A DNA stretch of 64,000 nt from Dioscorea cayenensis subsp. rotundata. Its lineage: Eukaryota > Streptophyta > Magnoliopsida > Dioscoreales > Dioscoreaceae. The DNA is taken from NCBI RefSeq assembly GCF_009730915.1, contig NC_052474.1, forward strand, positions 19,999,501 through 20,063,500, in the 5' to 3' direction. The notes under the pieces are model-generated. The model was not told the origin of the DNA. It worked only from the letters and a program-made list of their open reading frames with translations, and searched no databases. The translations under genes were made by a program, and so were the position numbers. Positions 1-11,300 of the stretch are shown here, piece after piece (the first letter of the stretch is position 1; each line of letters opens with the position of its first letter).

Positions 1-51
1 CATGTTTACTGAATTATTTAACCATCAACATCTTTGTTTAACCTTATTTGC

Positions 52-615
52 AGAGTTCAAGTTGAGTCGCATGTTATGTAGCCGTGAGCAAAGCGAAACA
101 AAATGGGAGACCTGCTTTATGCCCGGAGCATACATTCGAGAGGTAGAGATCATTGTTGAGGACAGGCAAATCTTAGAGTGTTGGTCGTTGTGTCGATGAT
201 CGTTACAGTGATCGACCGGTCGCGACATCTCTGTGGATCTACGCCATCGTAGAACTTGTTCAGTGTCGAGATGTGCGCGAAGTTTATGGTATCCCTTACG
301 AACACGCTTGCGTTGGACAATGCAGAACAAACACCAACGTGACATCGATTTATTAGCTGGTATCACGTCAACAATTACAAAGCGGCGTACAAGGAGCTAT
401 ATTCCCCATGCGCAGCGATGACGAGCCTTCAGCGGAAAATCACGAAGCCCGTTTGCGCTAGCACAGCGCGAGAAAGCGCACAGCGGCTGGCGAAAAAGAG
501 GATCGAGTCATGGCGTTTGATGTCCGCGAGGTTACGTGCGGTCATTGCCATGGATCCGGTCGCGATCGTAGATCTTACGGTGATGAAGCGCCGCCCAGTG
601 ATAGGCATGTTTTAA
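52..615 (+). pseudogene. mudrA-like MULE transposase, C-terminal part (SWIM finger and zinc knuckle), decayed
   Basis: An acceptor-like TTATTTGCAG at 42-51 precedes the block. Spread over several frames, the + strand reads FKLSRMLC...KWETC, then a stretch matching the SWIM zinc finger region (VYGIPYEHAC around 280-320, in the usual CxC-x(n)-CxH context), then YHVNNYKAAYKELYSP around 355-400. It continues with KKRIES and AFDVREVTCGHCHGSG near 500-555, corresponding to the C-terminal zinc knuckle of plant MULE transposases. Frame changes and altered zinc ligands (for example Y in place of C in GIPYEHAC) show decay. The catalytic DDE core would lie left of the window. In an intact element the protein cuts and moves DNA bounded by the terminal inverted repeats. 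The family call is from recognised motifs, not from a search. Confidence 0.7.
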
Positions 616-870
616 ATAAACCGGCGATGCGGAAACATTGTGTATTGATGGGCAACTTTCTATATTTAAACTCTTACTCTGCTGCGAGATTGAATGTATT
701 TAAGCGAGGACGTTGTTATTTTAAGCGAATCTGTTTATAATTTGAAACATTTTCAAGCGATGTTTAAGCGATATATAGTATATTTAAACAATCAAAAGTG
801 AAATGTACACAATTAGACGTAAATTAAACAATGAAATGAAACCGAATGGAATTTAACACCTTTACAATTC
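604..870. repeat. TTTAAGCG/TTTAAACR motif cluster in MULE spacer
   Basis: The AT-rich spacer between the convergent transposon genes carries short, loosely spaced copies of TTTAAGCG or TTTAAACA (around 610, 664, 700, 720, 752, 760, 783 and 826). Similar clusters occur in the other AT-rich spacers of the element. No open reading frame is supported here. Confidence 0.55.
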
Positions 871-1775
871 AAAAGACAAAACAAAAATTTTACATTAAGA
901 TATACAAGTCATGCTCTTGAACACGAAAACAATGAATTCGAATTTGTCCAGATTACATTCGAAACAAAATTGACATTCAGGATATACGGGACATGTTCTT
1001 CAAAAACAAAATTTAACCCCGCTTGTGACCACCCCTTTGTCATGGACGCATGCCCTCCCTCCTAAGTATCTGGAGTAACATACATGTCCGAGGTGAGGAA
1101 CGTCATGCCATGCAGTGGCCGTAACTTCTCACCCCAAAGTAATTGCTCGATAAACGCGCATGGCGTAGAGCAGGCGCAATCCCGGCACGCTTCCTTGTTT
1201 TGTAGTGGGGTTTCTATGTCGTGCGAGTGGGTACTTTGCCGTCGCCGACTCGCCGAACTCCATATCGACCAGAAATGTCGAATAGATTCCACTGTCGAGA
1301 TATGCAAGTCGAGATTAGAATACCCGATTTAAATACAAAGCTGGATATTAATCGGACATAATTAAAGAACTTACCATGTCAAACCCGTCCTTATCGTACC
1401 GGACTACGAAGAATAATGCATGTATTCTTGTTTATCATTGTCGGGGACTGCACGCATCGAGAAGTGAGTCGTTCATGATTATCGGGAGGATGACAATTTT
1501 GAACTTTCATGCGATTTCGCACAGCATCCTCGATCATGCTTATGCGTAATTGTGTCATGTGCGTCGTCCGCTTTGGCATAAGCAGTATAGCGGTCACGGT
1601 GATGGGCGGCGCTTCTTGTAAGGATATGGCTCTTTGCTCAGACGACTTTTGTATTATGCATACGAAAGCGTCCCATCACATCATCAGTGACCATCTTCTT
1701 CCCCTCAAGCAGCGTGTATAATTTGTCGCGTGTGGTGCTGACAGCGTCATTCTTCCACACTATTAGGGATATAAT

Positions 1776-1950
1776 AAGACCATATTGTAAATATTTAAAT
1801 GATATTATCAATTGTTACATGATATTATATATAATTAAACGTTAAGTAGAAAAATTAAATGATAACATAAAGGTATTAAACACTATTAGGTAATAGTTAA
1901 ACACTATAATAAAACCTTTAAACAATATCATAAAAACTTTACACTTACCC
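1776..1950. repeat. TTAAAC/TTAAATG motif cluster, intron of the Ulp1-like gene
   Basis: AT-rich segment with repeated TTAAACRYTA and TTAAATGATA words at roughly 15-30 base spacing. It is bounded by - strand splice-like signals and lies inside the decayed Ulp1-like gene. Confidence 0.45.
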
Positions 1951-3174
1951 GTCTATAGAGCAGTTGAGGAAGATCCTTATCAACTCCTGCTCGTATTTAT
2001 TAAAACGACTCGAGGCCAACCCATTTCTTCTTCTTGAATAAAAGCTTTCCGAAACGTCGGTCCAATTTTTGATTGGCCTTGATCATCTCTCCCGTTGCTC
2101 GGTCGGGGCCTTAGTGACATCTTCGCTCGATCGCGGGGGCGATGGCCGAGCATCAGTCTGCAGAACACATCCTTACATGGTTGTTCTTGTTGTGGGATTG
2201 TGTCAAAGCTTCGATGCTGGAGGATAATGACAACATCAATCGCAGGACACATCCTTACATGGTTCTTGTTGTGGTGGGATTGTGTCCTCGCTTGGGCTGC
2301 GTACTATCGGCCAGCGGCGCGACCGCTAAAGCCAGATTCGACACGATCTTCTCAACCGTGGCCATGACAACAACATCATTTGGAGACACACCCTTAACTT
2401 GTTCTTGATCTTGGGATTGTGTCCATCTTTGATCGCCATGATCTCGGCCAGGTTCAGCGGGTCGAGATTTCATCGAGAAAGAGTCGGCGACCTTCTCAGC
2501 GGTGCAGCTACCACATTATTCTACGATGTCCTTCTTAACATGACATCGACTATCGATGGTGTTGCTATTATTTCATCGTCAGCCGGCGGTAGAGACAGAG
2601 GCAGTATTGTTCTCCTCTTTTTCGTAAGTCTATTCGAATGTGGCCGCCTTGGAATGACCTTCCCGATGATGTCGATCGTGCGTCGCATTCCGGCGCCTCG
2701 TTCGTCCGGGTGCTTCGGTTCTTTCGAGGGATGGCGCGGCGAGGTTGTGAACGTCCTTCCGGTAGCCTCGGCCACGAGGCGACAAGCCGAGAAACTTCGG
2801 TCGTCAATATCTGGCGTACTGCGTAAGAGTTCGTGGTGACATCTTCGCTTAATGTCACCGGTGGGAGTCGCCAGCGGTCGGAGGGGACTGCCCTGATCGG
2901 GGAGCTATCGTTGTCGTGGTAGGGGGTTGTTGCAATGCTAGGGAGTAGGGGAGAGCTTCTCTCGTCGAGGAATGCATGCGGCGTGGTGGGGTCGGAAGTA
3001 GGGAGAAGCAGGGCGTCCAGTAGCGCATGCGATAGGCTGCCTCTCATCCTGCGCTCGAGCAAGTGGTTCGGGGCGATGGCATCCATCCGTCGGTTAGCTG
3101 ACAAATATTTTCTTCTTAGGCGTTCGCGGAACCATTTCGGGAAACTAACATATGTAAACCAGAACAATTTTTAG

Positions 3175-3350
3175 CAAAAATCATTCATCTTAAACTATAA
3201 AAACTATATTTAAGCGTTATAGAATATAATTAAGCGGAGAACAAAAAATATTTAAACCCAAGTATGAATAAGTTTTTAAAGCGAGTAAATACTAAAGTTA
3301 ACGCTAAATAAAATGTTTAAACATTAAAGACTTATATTAAACATTGTCCA
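3175..3350. repeat. TTAAGCG/TTAAAC motif cluster, intron of the Ulp1-like gene
   Basis: Contains TATTTAAGCG, AATTAAGCGG, TATTTAAACC, TTTAAAGCGAG, TTAACGC, TTTAAACA and ATTAAACA within about 170 bases. This is the same word family as in the other spacers of the element. It separates the two N-terminal coding blocks of the Ulp1-like gene. Confidence 0.5.
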
Positions 3351-4214
3351 TGATTTATTACCTCTTTTCCATCGAGCGATGACAAGCTCGTTTCTACCGT
3401 CGCTTGCTTCAGGTAAGTACTTTCACCATGTACAGCATCCTTGGGATCTTTCGCGAAGCGGATTTTTCTTCCCCGTTCCGGTCACTCGTAAAACCGGACG
3501 TTAAGCGACCGAAGCAACCCTTAATATACCACCGTGTTGGTCTTCTCTCCAGCGCATCTATCTTGCACTCTCAGGGCGTCTGCTTGTGGAATATCCTCCA
3601 TAAGCCACTTGTCGTCGCTGCGCCTACGTGCGTATCGCCCCCATGGTCGGTAGATCATCGACGTAATCAACGATCCGATTCGAACCGAGCATGATGTATT
3701 TGGGAAGAGGGATCGTCCCCATGAGGTACACCATCGGAGTTTGACAAAATTATCTTCTTCTCCCTGCTGTCGAACAAGTTGCACCTTTGAGTGCTCTTTG
3801 ATGTAGTCTCGTGTCTCTCGTGAGGTCTTTGATGAGATCAGCCGCCCTGAGCGACCGGTTTTCTTCTTCGAAGACCACTGCGTCGCCATCGCAACGCAGA
3901 CCAAAACGAGGGAGCCACATCTTGAGGTCCGAAACTCAGAGAAGCTTTTCCCCGATCCTGAATTTATTGGTGCGACCATCGTACCTTTGCAAAAGAGAAT
4001 CAAGAAGGGCCCTCTCTTGGTATATAGCTTCCATCTCAGTGAACGCTGCAAACGGTGTCCTTGAATAATCTCCCGAGTATCGAGGGGTCATGTTATCTTT
4101 TCAATTCAGGCTAACGTCTCCACATTACCGGGTGTCAAAATAGCATCGGCCATTAACTAGGTTGACCGCCATAATCACAAGCCTGCGACAATAACAACAC
4201 ATTCAACATGCGAT

Positions 4215-4425
4215 GATTTGACAAAAAGTTTAAGCGAAAATATAAGGTTTTTAAACGGTAAACTCTCGGTTATTAAACAAAGATATAACATGTTAAAGCG
4301 AGACCCATTTTTAAAGCAGAGACGAGAATACTTAAAGCAGAGACAACAAATATTAAGCTGTAACATCTCATTTCTTAAGCGTCAGACCTCCTTTGTAAAA
4401 ACGCAACTCAGTATCAAAGCGAAAG
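4215..4425. repeat. TTAAGCG/TTAAAGC motif cluster in the subterminal region of the MULE
   Basis: At least nine copies of TTTAAGCG, TTAAAGCG, TTAAAGCAG, TTTAAACG or TTAAGCG follow one another at about 18-25 base spacing. They lie upstream of the Ulp1-like start and inside the apparent right end of the element. The density is well above what base composition alone would suggest. Confidence 0.55.
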
Positions 4426-5326
4426 TGAAATGTACATTATAAATATTACACAAATCACTAACAATCGAAAAACTATTTCGATAGTGTATACATCACGAAA
4501 ATGCAAAACAAAACAAAACCCCGACCGAGAAATCTCCTGCAGACTAACAAAACCCCCAGTAGAAATCCCCCTACGGACTTCAATATCTTCCAACAAAAAG
4601 CAGAGCACAAAAGCAAAACGGAAAAATCTTTCTTTATGTGAGCAGGTTAACATAAAACCATGCTCAATACCTTAGATCAAGCTCGGTGAAATGCCAACTA
4701 GTTGCGTGGGGACTTCTCCTTGAGATATCGGTGGAAAGGAAAAAGGCGATGAAATGCCAATTACGGAGGCTTGGCTTCGGGTAGAGACAACTCGGAGACG
4801 AGTCAAAATGGAAAAGGCGAAGGCGTGAGTTGAGAAAAAGCAAGTAAATGGCTCGATAAATTCGTCTCTGGGATTACCCTACGGAAAACCGCCCACTTCC
4901 TCTCAAATCGCCGAGATAGCTACAACCACGACTCCCATGCAAGGGCATTTTCGCCTAAAAATTTGAAACTCACTCCGTTCACATCCCAGTTCTGCAGGGT
5001 TTGGGGTTTGAAAAAACATGGAGTTTAAAGGAGGAGATTTTGGGGATTGCAAAACGAGCAGGGGTGTTTTGGCAATTTTACAAACTTAAAAGGGTTTTTT
5101 GGCAATTTCCACTAATTATTACCATTGTTTATTAATTATCATAATAATAATAATTATTACTATATATATAACAGTGGTTGTTATCGGATCCTAACCCGTT
5201 TGCCCGAATCCGCTAATGATTCATCCCTTTCGCGGCTCCTCGTTTTGAAGCGGAGCTCGAGCTCGGCATCGAGTTCAGAGGGGCGATTGAAAGAAGGGAG
5301 AGTAGAAACCCTAGAAATTCTCCGAG
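4426..5326. other. Distal MULE end and MAD1 5' flank
   Basis: No gene is seen. The GGGTTTTTTGGCAATTTCC-like sequence at 5092-5110 is the proposed transposon terminus. After it come about 200 bases of gene-proximal sequence: an AT-rich stretch with TATATATA near 5160, then a more GC-rich leader (CGCGGCTCCTCG near 5230) before the ATG at 5327. The MAD1 promoter therefore lies in or directly against the transposon end. Confidence 0.5.
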
Positions 5327-8300
5327 ATGATTCTTCGAACCCCGCCGCAGAAGAAGAGACTGGCCCTAGATCCCTCCAGCCCCGTTTCCGATCGCCGTGT
5401 CGTTGTTTACAATGACCCCGCTCCCATCTCCTCTCTCGATCCTTCTGAGCAGATGGTCTGCACCTACCACTGCCGCCAGATGGTGATCCCTCTTCTTTCC
5501 TTTTCGTTTTTTGATTTGTTTTTGATCTTTTTTGCTCATCGGTTTCTGCCGTTATCTTGCCCTTTGCATGTGTTTATTTGGGGAATTTTGCGTTGCGGAA
5601 CAAGATTAGGGTTTGAAATTGTGTTCTTTTTGCCTCAATTTACACCACTTTGCGAAATTCAGGTCTATATTGTGTTTGAGCTTGATTTCGTTTTCCCCTA
5701 ACTTAAAATGGAGACTATTGTCTTGTTTTTGGTTAATTCTCAAATGAAGCTCTGAAGATCGGTTTAAAAGAGATTTGGAATCTCCGGGAAGTAATTTGGG
5801 CTTATTAGAGGACTGTGAGAATGGCACTTCCTATTGGAAAATATCAATGCTTTCATTCTTGATAGGTTTTACTTTCCATCAGTTGTTACATCATGTTGAT
5901 TTGCTCTTTGTAAGTTGCGACAAAAAAAAGAAAAAAGGTTACCTTTGAACTGATGTAATGGGCAGTGATTGTTTTATATGCATGCGCATGCTATTTCTAA
6001 GTTGTTTCTTTTGTGATTAATGAGATAGGTTAAATCAGAATTCATGGTTGCATTGGACAAAGCAGAGAAGCAAGTGGCTGAGTATCAATCCAAGCTAGAG
6101 GCCATGAATAATGAGCTGACCAAGAGTGGTAAGCTTAATACATTTGGACTGGTTTTAGTTTGGACTTTGAATGTTTAGATTTTCAAATTATGGCTGTGAA
6201 TTTCTCTTCTATTTATCCACATGGTTAAAATGCTGGTTATGTTCTAATGGAAAATGCTTTTATCCAAATGTCCATGTGAGAGGCTATATCGCTACTTTTG
6301 GCTTCTTTGTTGGTATCATGTTGATTTTGCCTGTTCTCTCTTTCTATTATCTATATTGATGTTGTACCACCATTTTCCTTTTGCTACAGAAGAACAGCAG
6401 CAGAAATGCCAAGCCCACCTCTTGTTTGTAGAACAGGAGCTTGAGGCATCCAAAGGGCGTGAACAAGCATTACAAGAGCGTATTTTGAAGGAGGTCAATG
6501 ATTCTCAAGAGCGGTACATTACACAATTGAAACATTGCAGTGAACTAGAGGTATTCTTGATTCTTAGTGCTTCCCCCTTTTTTTTTTCCTAATAGTGCTT
6601 TCAACTTTGTACTGTTCTATGTAATGAAATATGAGTATACAACCATCATAATCCCTGATCATGAAAAGAGGTAGCCAATTTAGATCAATCCGTTGAAGTT
6701 TGGCTCAAATCTACTACAATATTCTGTTTGGTCATTGATTTTATTTAAGTATTAGGATATTTGTATCCAAGCCCACCTTTTTGTTTGATTTATCAAATGA
6801 TTTGTGTTCTTGTATTCTATTAATGTTTGATTCTGATAAGCTGGCCTATTATTTGCTTGATACAACGCTAACCTTTGTTTTTATTGTGCTTCTTTAGTAG
6901 TTGTAATTCTAATTATGAACTGGTTGAAGGTTGTCATGGATGTTTTTGTATCCTTTTTTATGCTCTACTTTTTGCACACTGCTTCTTAGGACATGTGCAT
7001 GATGTTATGACTTGTTGGACTGTAGGTACAACTTAAAAAAGAAATTGAGCTTCGTAAGAAAGCTGAATCTATAGCAACTTCAGCTAATGAGAGGGTTTTA
7101 GAACTACAAGGACAACTCACACGGCTTTCTGAAAGCACTGGAAGGGAGAAAGCACATATGGAGAAGGAACTCTCATATCTTCAAGATGATTCGGAATTTT
7201 CAATCTCAAGAATCAAAGTTGAAGTGTGTAATGTTAACTGTTCATTGTGTCAAAATTATTTACTTGTTTATTCACTTTTTTCTATGTGTTTCAGCTTGAA
7301 AAGATGAGATTGAGAGCCGAAAATTCTGAGAAAGAGGCAATGCTATTGGAAGTTCAGTTAGGAGACTTAAGGGATCAGTTAAATGAGGTAAATAGCACAT
7401 GTTGATGTTCTCTCTCTACTTCAATGAAATGGAATTTGTACGGCTGCATTTCTTTTTCTCTAATAGAGACATATTACACAAGTAAACTTCTTCTTAAGCA
7501 GTGCCTTCATCAAAAAAGTGAGTTGGAACAAAAATTATCCAGTTCCAGTGCATCTTCACATGATGTTAATCTCTCGGAGAACCAAACTTTGGTGAAACAT
7601 CTTCAAGAGGAGCTTCGAAGCTATGTATGTTGTCTACTCATATGCCAATAACTTGTTTTTGATTTTCTTATTTTATACCTGCGAATTTTGTGGTCAATAT
7701 CTAGAGTCTCTTCACAAGCTTTAATTCTGTGTCTTATAAAACTAAGAATTTTTGGTGTGGATCTAGTTGCAAGGTCCTTTTTGTTGCAGTAACACCAAAA
7801 TATTGGGGCATCGAGCCCATGTATGGGCATTTAGCTTGCAATGTGATTTGTCTACCTATGTGCTTGATGTTTCCAAGATAGTCTTACTTCTCACGGAATT
7901 TGGTCGATGCTCAATTTACTCCACCTTGAAAAAAACAGAGGCAAAAGTCTTGAAGTATATTTACTATGGTTGAAATGATATACTAATATGTCTACATGTC
8001 ACACGTACAGATTGTGATTGAAATGATAGAAATTTAACTTCCTGTGGTCTGTTTTCCTATATTGTTCCTTTGGTCTGATTTGGTTACCAAGATTGTTATA
8101 TATTGAAGATATTAGTCCAAATTAAAAAGCAGGTCAATGTAAGTCTGCGATACCCTAGATAACAGTGTAAACTAATAAAAAATTCTAAAATTTTAATCTA
8201 TACTTTGACCGGATATTATTTTTGAGTGCATTTCATAGAATTGCTCTTGTAGGTTAGTGTGCTATGTCTAGAGGCATAGACACTCCTGCCTAACTCAGGT

Positions 8301-11300
8301 ATTTACATTACCCAACAATCTTTTGTCCATTTTGTTTCTACTTGCTTGACATGTATAGGTCTTATAGTTCGTTGGCAATGTCTTGTTTGCTGCTCAATAT
8401 AATGGGATATTTCTTGTTAAGCTTCTGTGTTTCTTGTGATGGTGAACAATAGCAGACTCTCTGTTCTCATTCTATTTGCCTTAAAAATTCTCTAATTTTT
8501 GTGTGAAAACTTCCTTGCGGGTTGTTTTACAGCATGATGGGAGGGTAAACATTTTTCAACAAAAATACCAGTTTTTATGATGAGCCATCAGTTGTGCTGC
8601 AGAGGGATATTCATGCTCTTTGCTATTTATGTGTCTAATGTTGTTAATGCATGATATGATTATGGAACTGATTGTTGTTGAGTGGGAATTAGAAATCCTT
8701 TTTGTTTATGCTCTCAATTTGTTTAGCTTTTGTAGATGCATTCATCATTAAGTATTACATAAATTTTTACAATCATGGATCTATCATCTAGGAGAATGGG
8801 TTCTTTGAAAAGATACTGTGTGACCACAATTTATTCTGTTGGCTATTAATGCACGGTTGCAATTCTGATGACATATGTGTGTGCTATCATTTTTGTGTTT
8901 GTTTATATATGATGGCAGGTATGCATTATTCTGGTCATGTGCATTTTCTTCCTTTTAATTGTTTCCTATGCAAAATTTAGGGAATTTGTGCTATTATTCA
9001 GGAATTTGTCATGTTAACTGGGTAAATTTGTTCTACTTTTTGTTTGTCCTATATGCAAAATCCTTTTGTCTTTCTTAGTTTGTGAGTTTTCTTAAATGAG
9101 TTCATGGTTTGTTTTGACTGGTCAATAGGAGACTGAATTGCTAGAAGCAAGGAAAATAAAGTCTTTTCACATGAATAATGAGTTACTGAAGGAGAAGCTA
9201 TTGGAGGAAAAGACATGTAGAGAGAAGGCGGAAATGGAACTTTTAAAATTGGAAGAGCTCCAACTTAATGCACGGAAACTAGAGGATGAATTAATTTCCT
9301 GGAGATCTTTGCTCGGAGAGATTCCAGATGTATCATGCTTTAATGATATCCCTGTCAAGTTTGCAGCTTTACAGAAGTATGCTTCTACCTTCATTGTAGA
9401 TTCGGTGTTGCAGTGTCATTTTATTTTCCTCCTATCATGACCTTGTTTTTCTTTCTGGTCTCATGGTCCATGTTGAGATTAGGTCATCCTTGGTATTTTT
9501 GTGGTTGCCCTTAAGACTGTTGAGCTTCTTGAACTGCATTCTCTATATTTTACAGGGAAGTGCTTGAAAGCATGATGAAAGCTGGTGAATTGGGTGCACG
9601 TGTGAAAGAGTTGGAAGTTTCTTTGGAAATGGCAGAACTTAGCAAACAAAATGCCGAAAAGGATTGTGCCTTGGCCAAAGACAAAGCAGAAAGCTCTGCT
9701 TTGGAGGTTAAGCGTCTTGAGTTAATGGTAATTAGCACGCAATCCAATCTGTGTTACTTCTTTTCGCTTTGCATTAATAGCTATTACTTTGTTCTTCACT
9801 CATTTGATATAATTTGTCACTGCATTCTTCTTTTTTCTGTTTAGAAAATTTTGCATGGAACATTTCTTTCTTTGTTAATTTGTGGCATCATTTTGATTTC
9901 TTCCTTGGAACGAGCAAGTAATGCATGATGTAGATGTCGCCTTTTGCTTCCTTGTATGACAGGCTAAAGGGGAATTATCATCTTTGTGTAACAGTCATTT
10001 CATACTTTGTGCTTTTTTCATTTGCATGGCATGGCTTCATGCTTGAAGTAGGTAACATGATGCACTTCGCTAAGTACAATGTTTGATTCATTAGATGATC
10101 TGTAATGTAACAATGACAAGTTGAATTGTGCTTTTAATTGATGACGCTAAGATACACTGAACCCTAGTATGGACCATATGGTGGGGATTGGCTAACTGTA
10201 ATGCACATCACACATGCATGATCATATTAGACTGGATTAGAATTTTTGGTAGTAAATGCTCGTAATTGTGGACCAGGATTATATTTTGAGATGTGACATG
10301 TAATGTCATTCTTAAAACCCCTCTTGACTTTTGAAAACTTGATGTGCAATGATTACTTTTGATTTTATTTGCTATTTAGCATTCTCCTTGTAGTTCCATG
10401 GCACAATATGATACATTTGATGATAGAGATCTAAGACTAGCTCTTGCAATTAGGCTATTTAGCATTGTAAAACACTTCTCCAGTTTCTTAACAATTAACT
10501 TAATGGTCTCGAGATTTGCATGCAGGGCATGCATGTGGAAACTGACTTCACTTTTATATTTCCCTGTGCATTGCCCTTGGTTCAGCTTGTTATTCTTTGA
10601 TGCCGGTATATTTCCTCAGATATTTTCTTGATCCAAGTTTTAATTTCAGATAATAATGCTTTAGTTTCATCATGTATAAATGGATTACAAGTGCAAATTG
10701 GTATCTATTGATTCTATCCTACAAATTTTTTTCTGTAATTTCTATTATTATATCTCTCGTAAATTGTAGCTTTCTTCAGTTACGGTAGAAAGAGACAATT
10801 TAAAAAAGGAAATTAGTGGAAGCAACAAGCCAAGAAGTGGGCATGAAGAGCACCAATTGTCAAATGATAGACTTGTTAAGGTCAGTCTTTGTTCCCTTAC
10901 GTACTCTTTTATCAAAACTGTACTTTATATCCTAATTGCTGCCACACTTTGTCGTGAGGGTACAGGATCTGGAATCATCTATCACTGCAAAGGAGAATGC
11001 TATTAGAGAATTGGAAAACAATTTAAATGATCAAAGACAAATCATAAATCGTCAGCATAATGATCTGGAGCAAATGAATGATAAACTTGCCATTGAAGCA
11101 AGAAGAATAAAGTCTTTGGAGCGTGAAGGCGATAGGTTACGTTCTGAAATTTCTTTGCTAGAGTCGAAGGTGCGTGTTAGAAAGTTCATATTTTACTTTG
11201 TTGTTAAATATTTACTGTTTCCTTAGGGCTTTAATTTTCTTCTTTATTATGTTTACCATTTTAATTTGGCTTTTTGGCTGCAAATCGTTCCTTGGTTTTA

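Larger units (their letters stand above)
1060..4091 (-). pseudogene. Transposon-borne plant-mobile-domain / Ulp1 (C48) protease gene, decayed
   Basis: The likely start ATG is at 4091. The first coding block (4091 to about 3355) reads across frames as TPFAAFTEME, QERALLDSLLQRYDGR, LRCDGDAVVF and GTIPLPKY/IVDYVDDLPTMG, the N-terminal domain of MULE-borne PMD/DUF1985-Ulp1 proteins. Later blocks lie at about 3150-1960, 1740-1374 and 1340-1060. They are separated by AT-rich introns with credible - strand donors (CGG|GTAAGTG near 1946, ATG|GTAAGTT near 1374). The last block carries MEFGESATAKYP, HDIETPLQNKEACRDCA and FIEQLLWGEKLRP, i.e. the region around the catalytic Cys of the C48 fold (family QxxxDC). 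Several frameshifts interrupt it. Ulp1-type enzymes remove SUMO; what transposons use them for is not known. Exon borders are approximate. Confidence 0.65.
1..5117. mobile_element. Right part of a two-gene Mutator-like element (mudrA + Ulp1/PMD)
   Basis: GC-rich, coding-like blocks alternate with AT-rich spacers, unlike the flanking gene. The + strand at the left edge reads as the C-terminus of a mudrA-type transposase. The - strand from about 4091 to 1060 reads as a PMD/DUF1985-like domain followed by a C48 (Ulp1) protease, so the two genes run tail to tail. Autonomous MULEs carrying Ulp1-like genes are known (Kaonashi/CUMULE types), and this arrangement fits them. The right end is inferred near 5117, where the sequence read on - begins GGAAATTGCCAAAAAACCC, a MULE-like terminus. 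The other end lies outside the window, so the terminal inverted repeats and target duplication could not be checked. All reading frames are broken, so the copy looks inactive. Confidence 0.72.
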
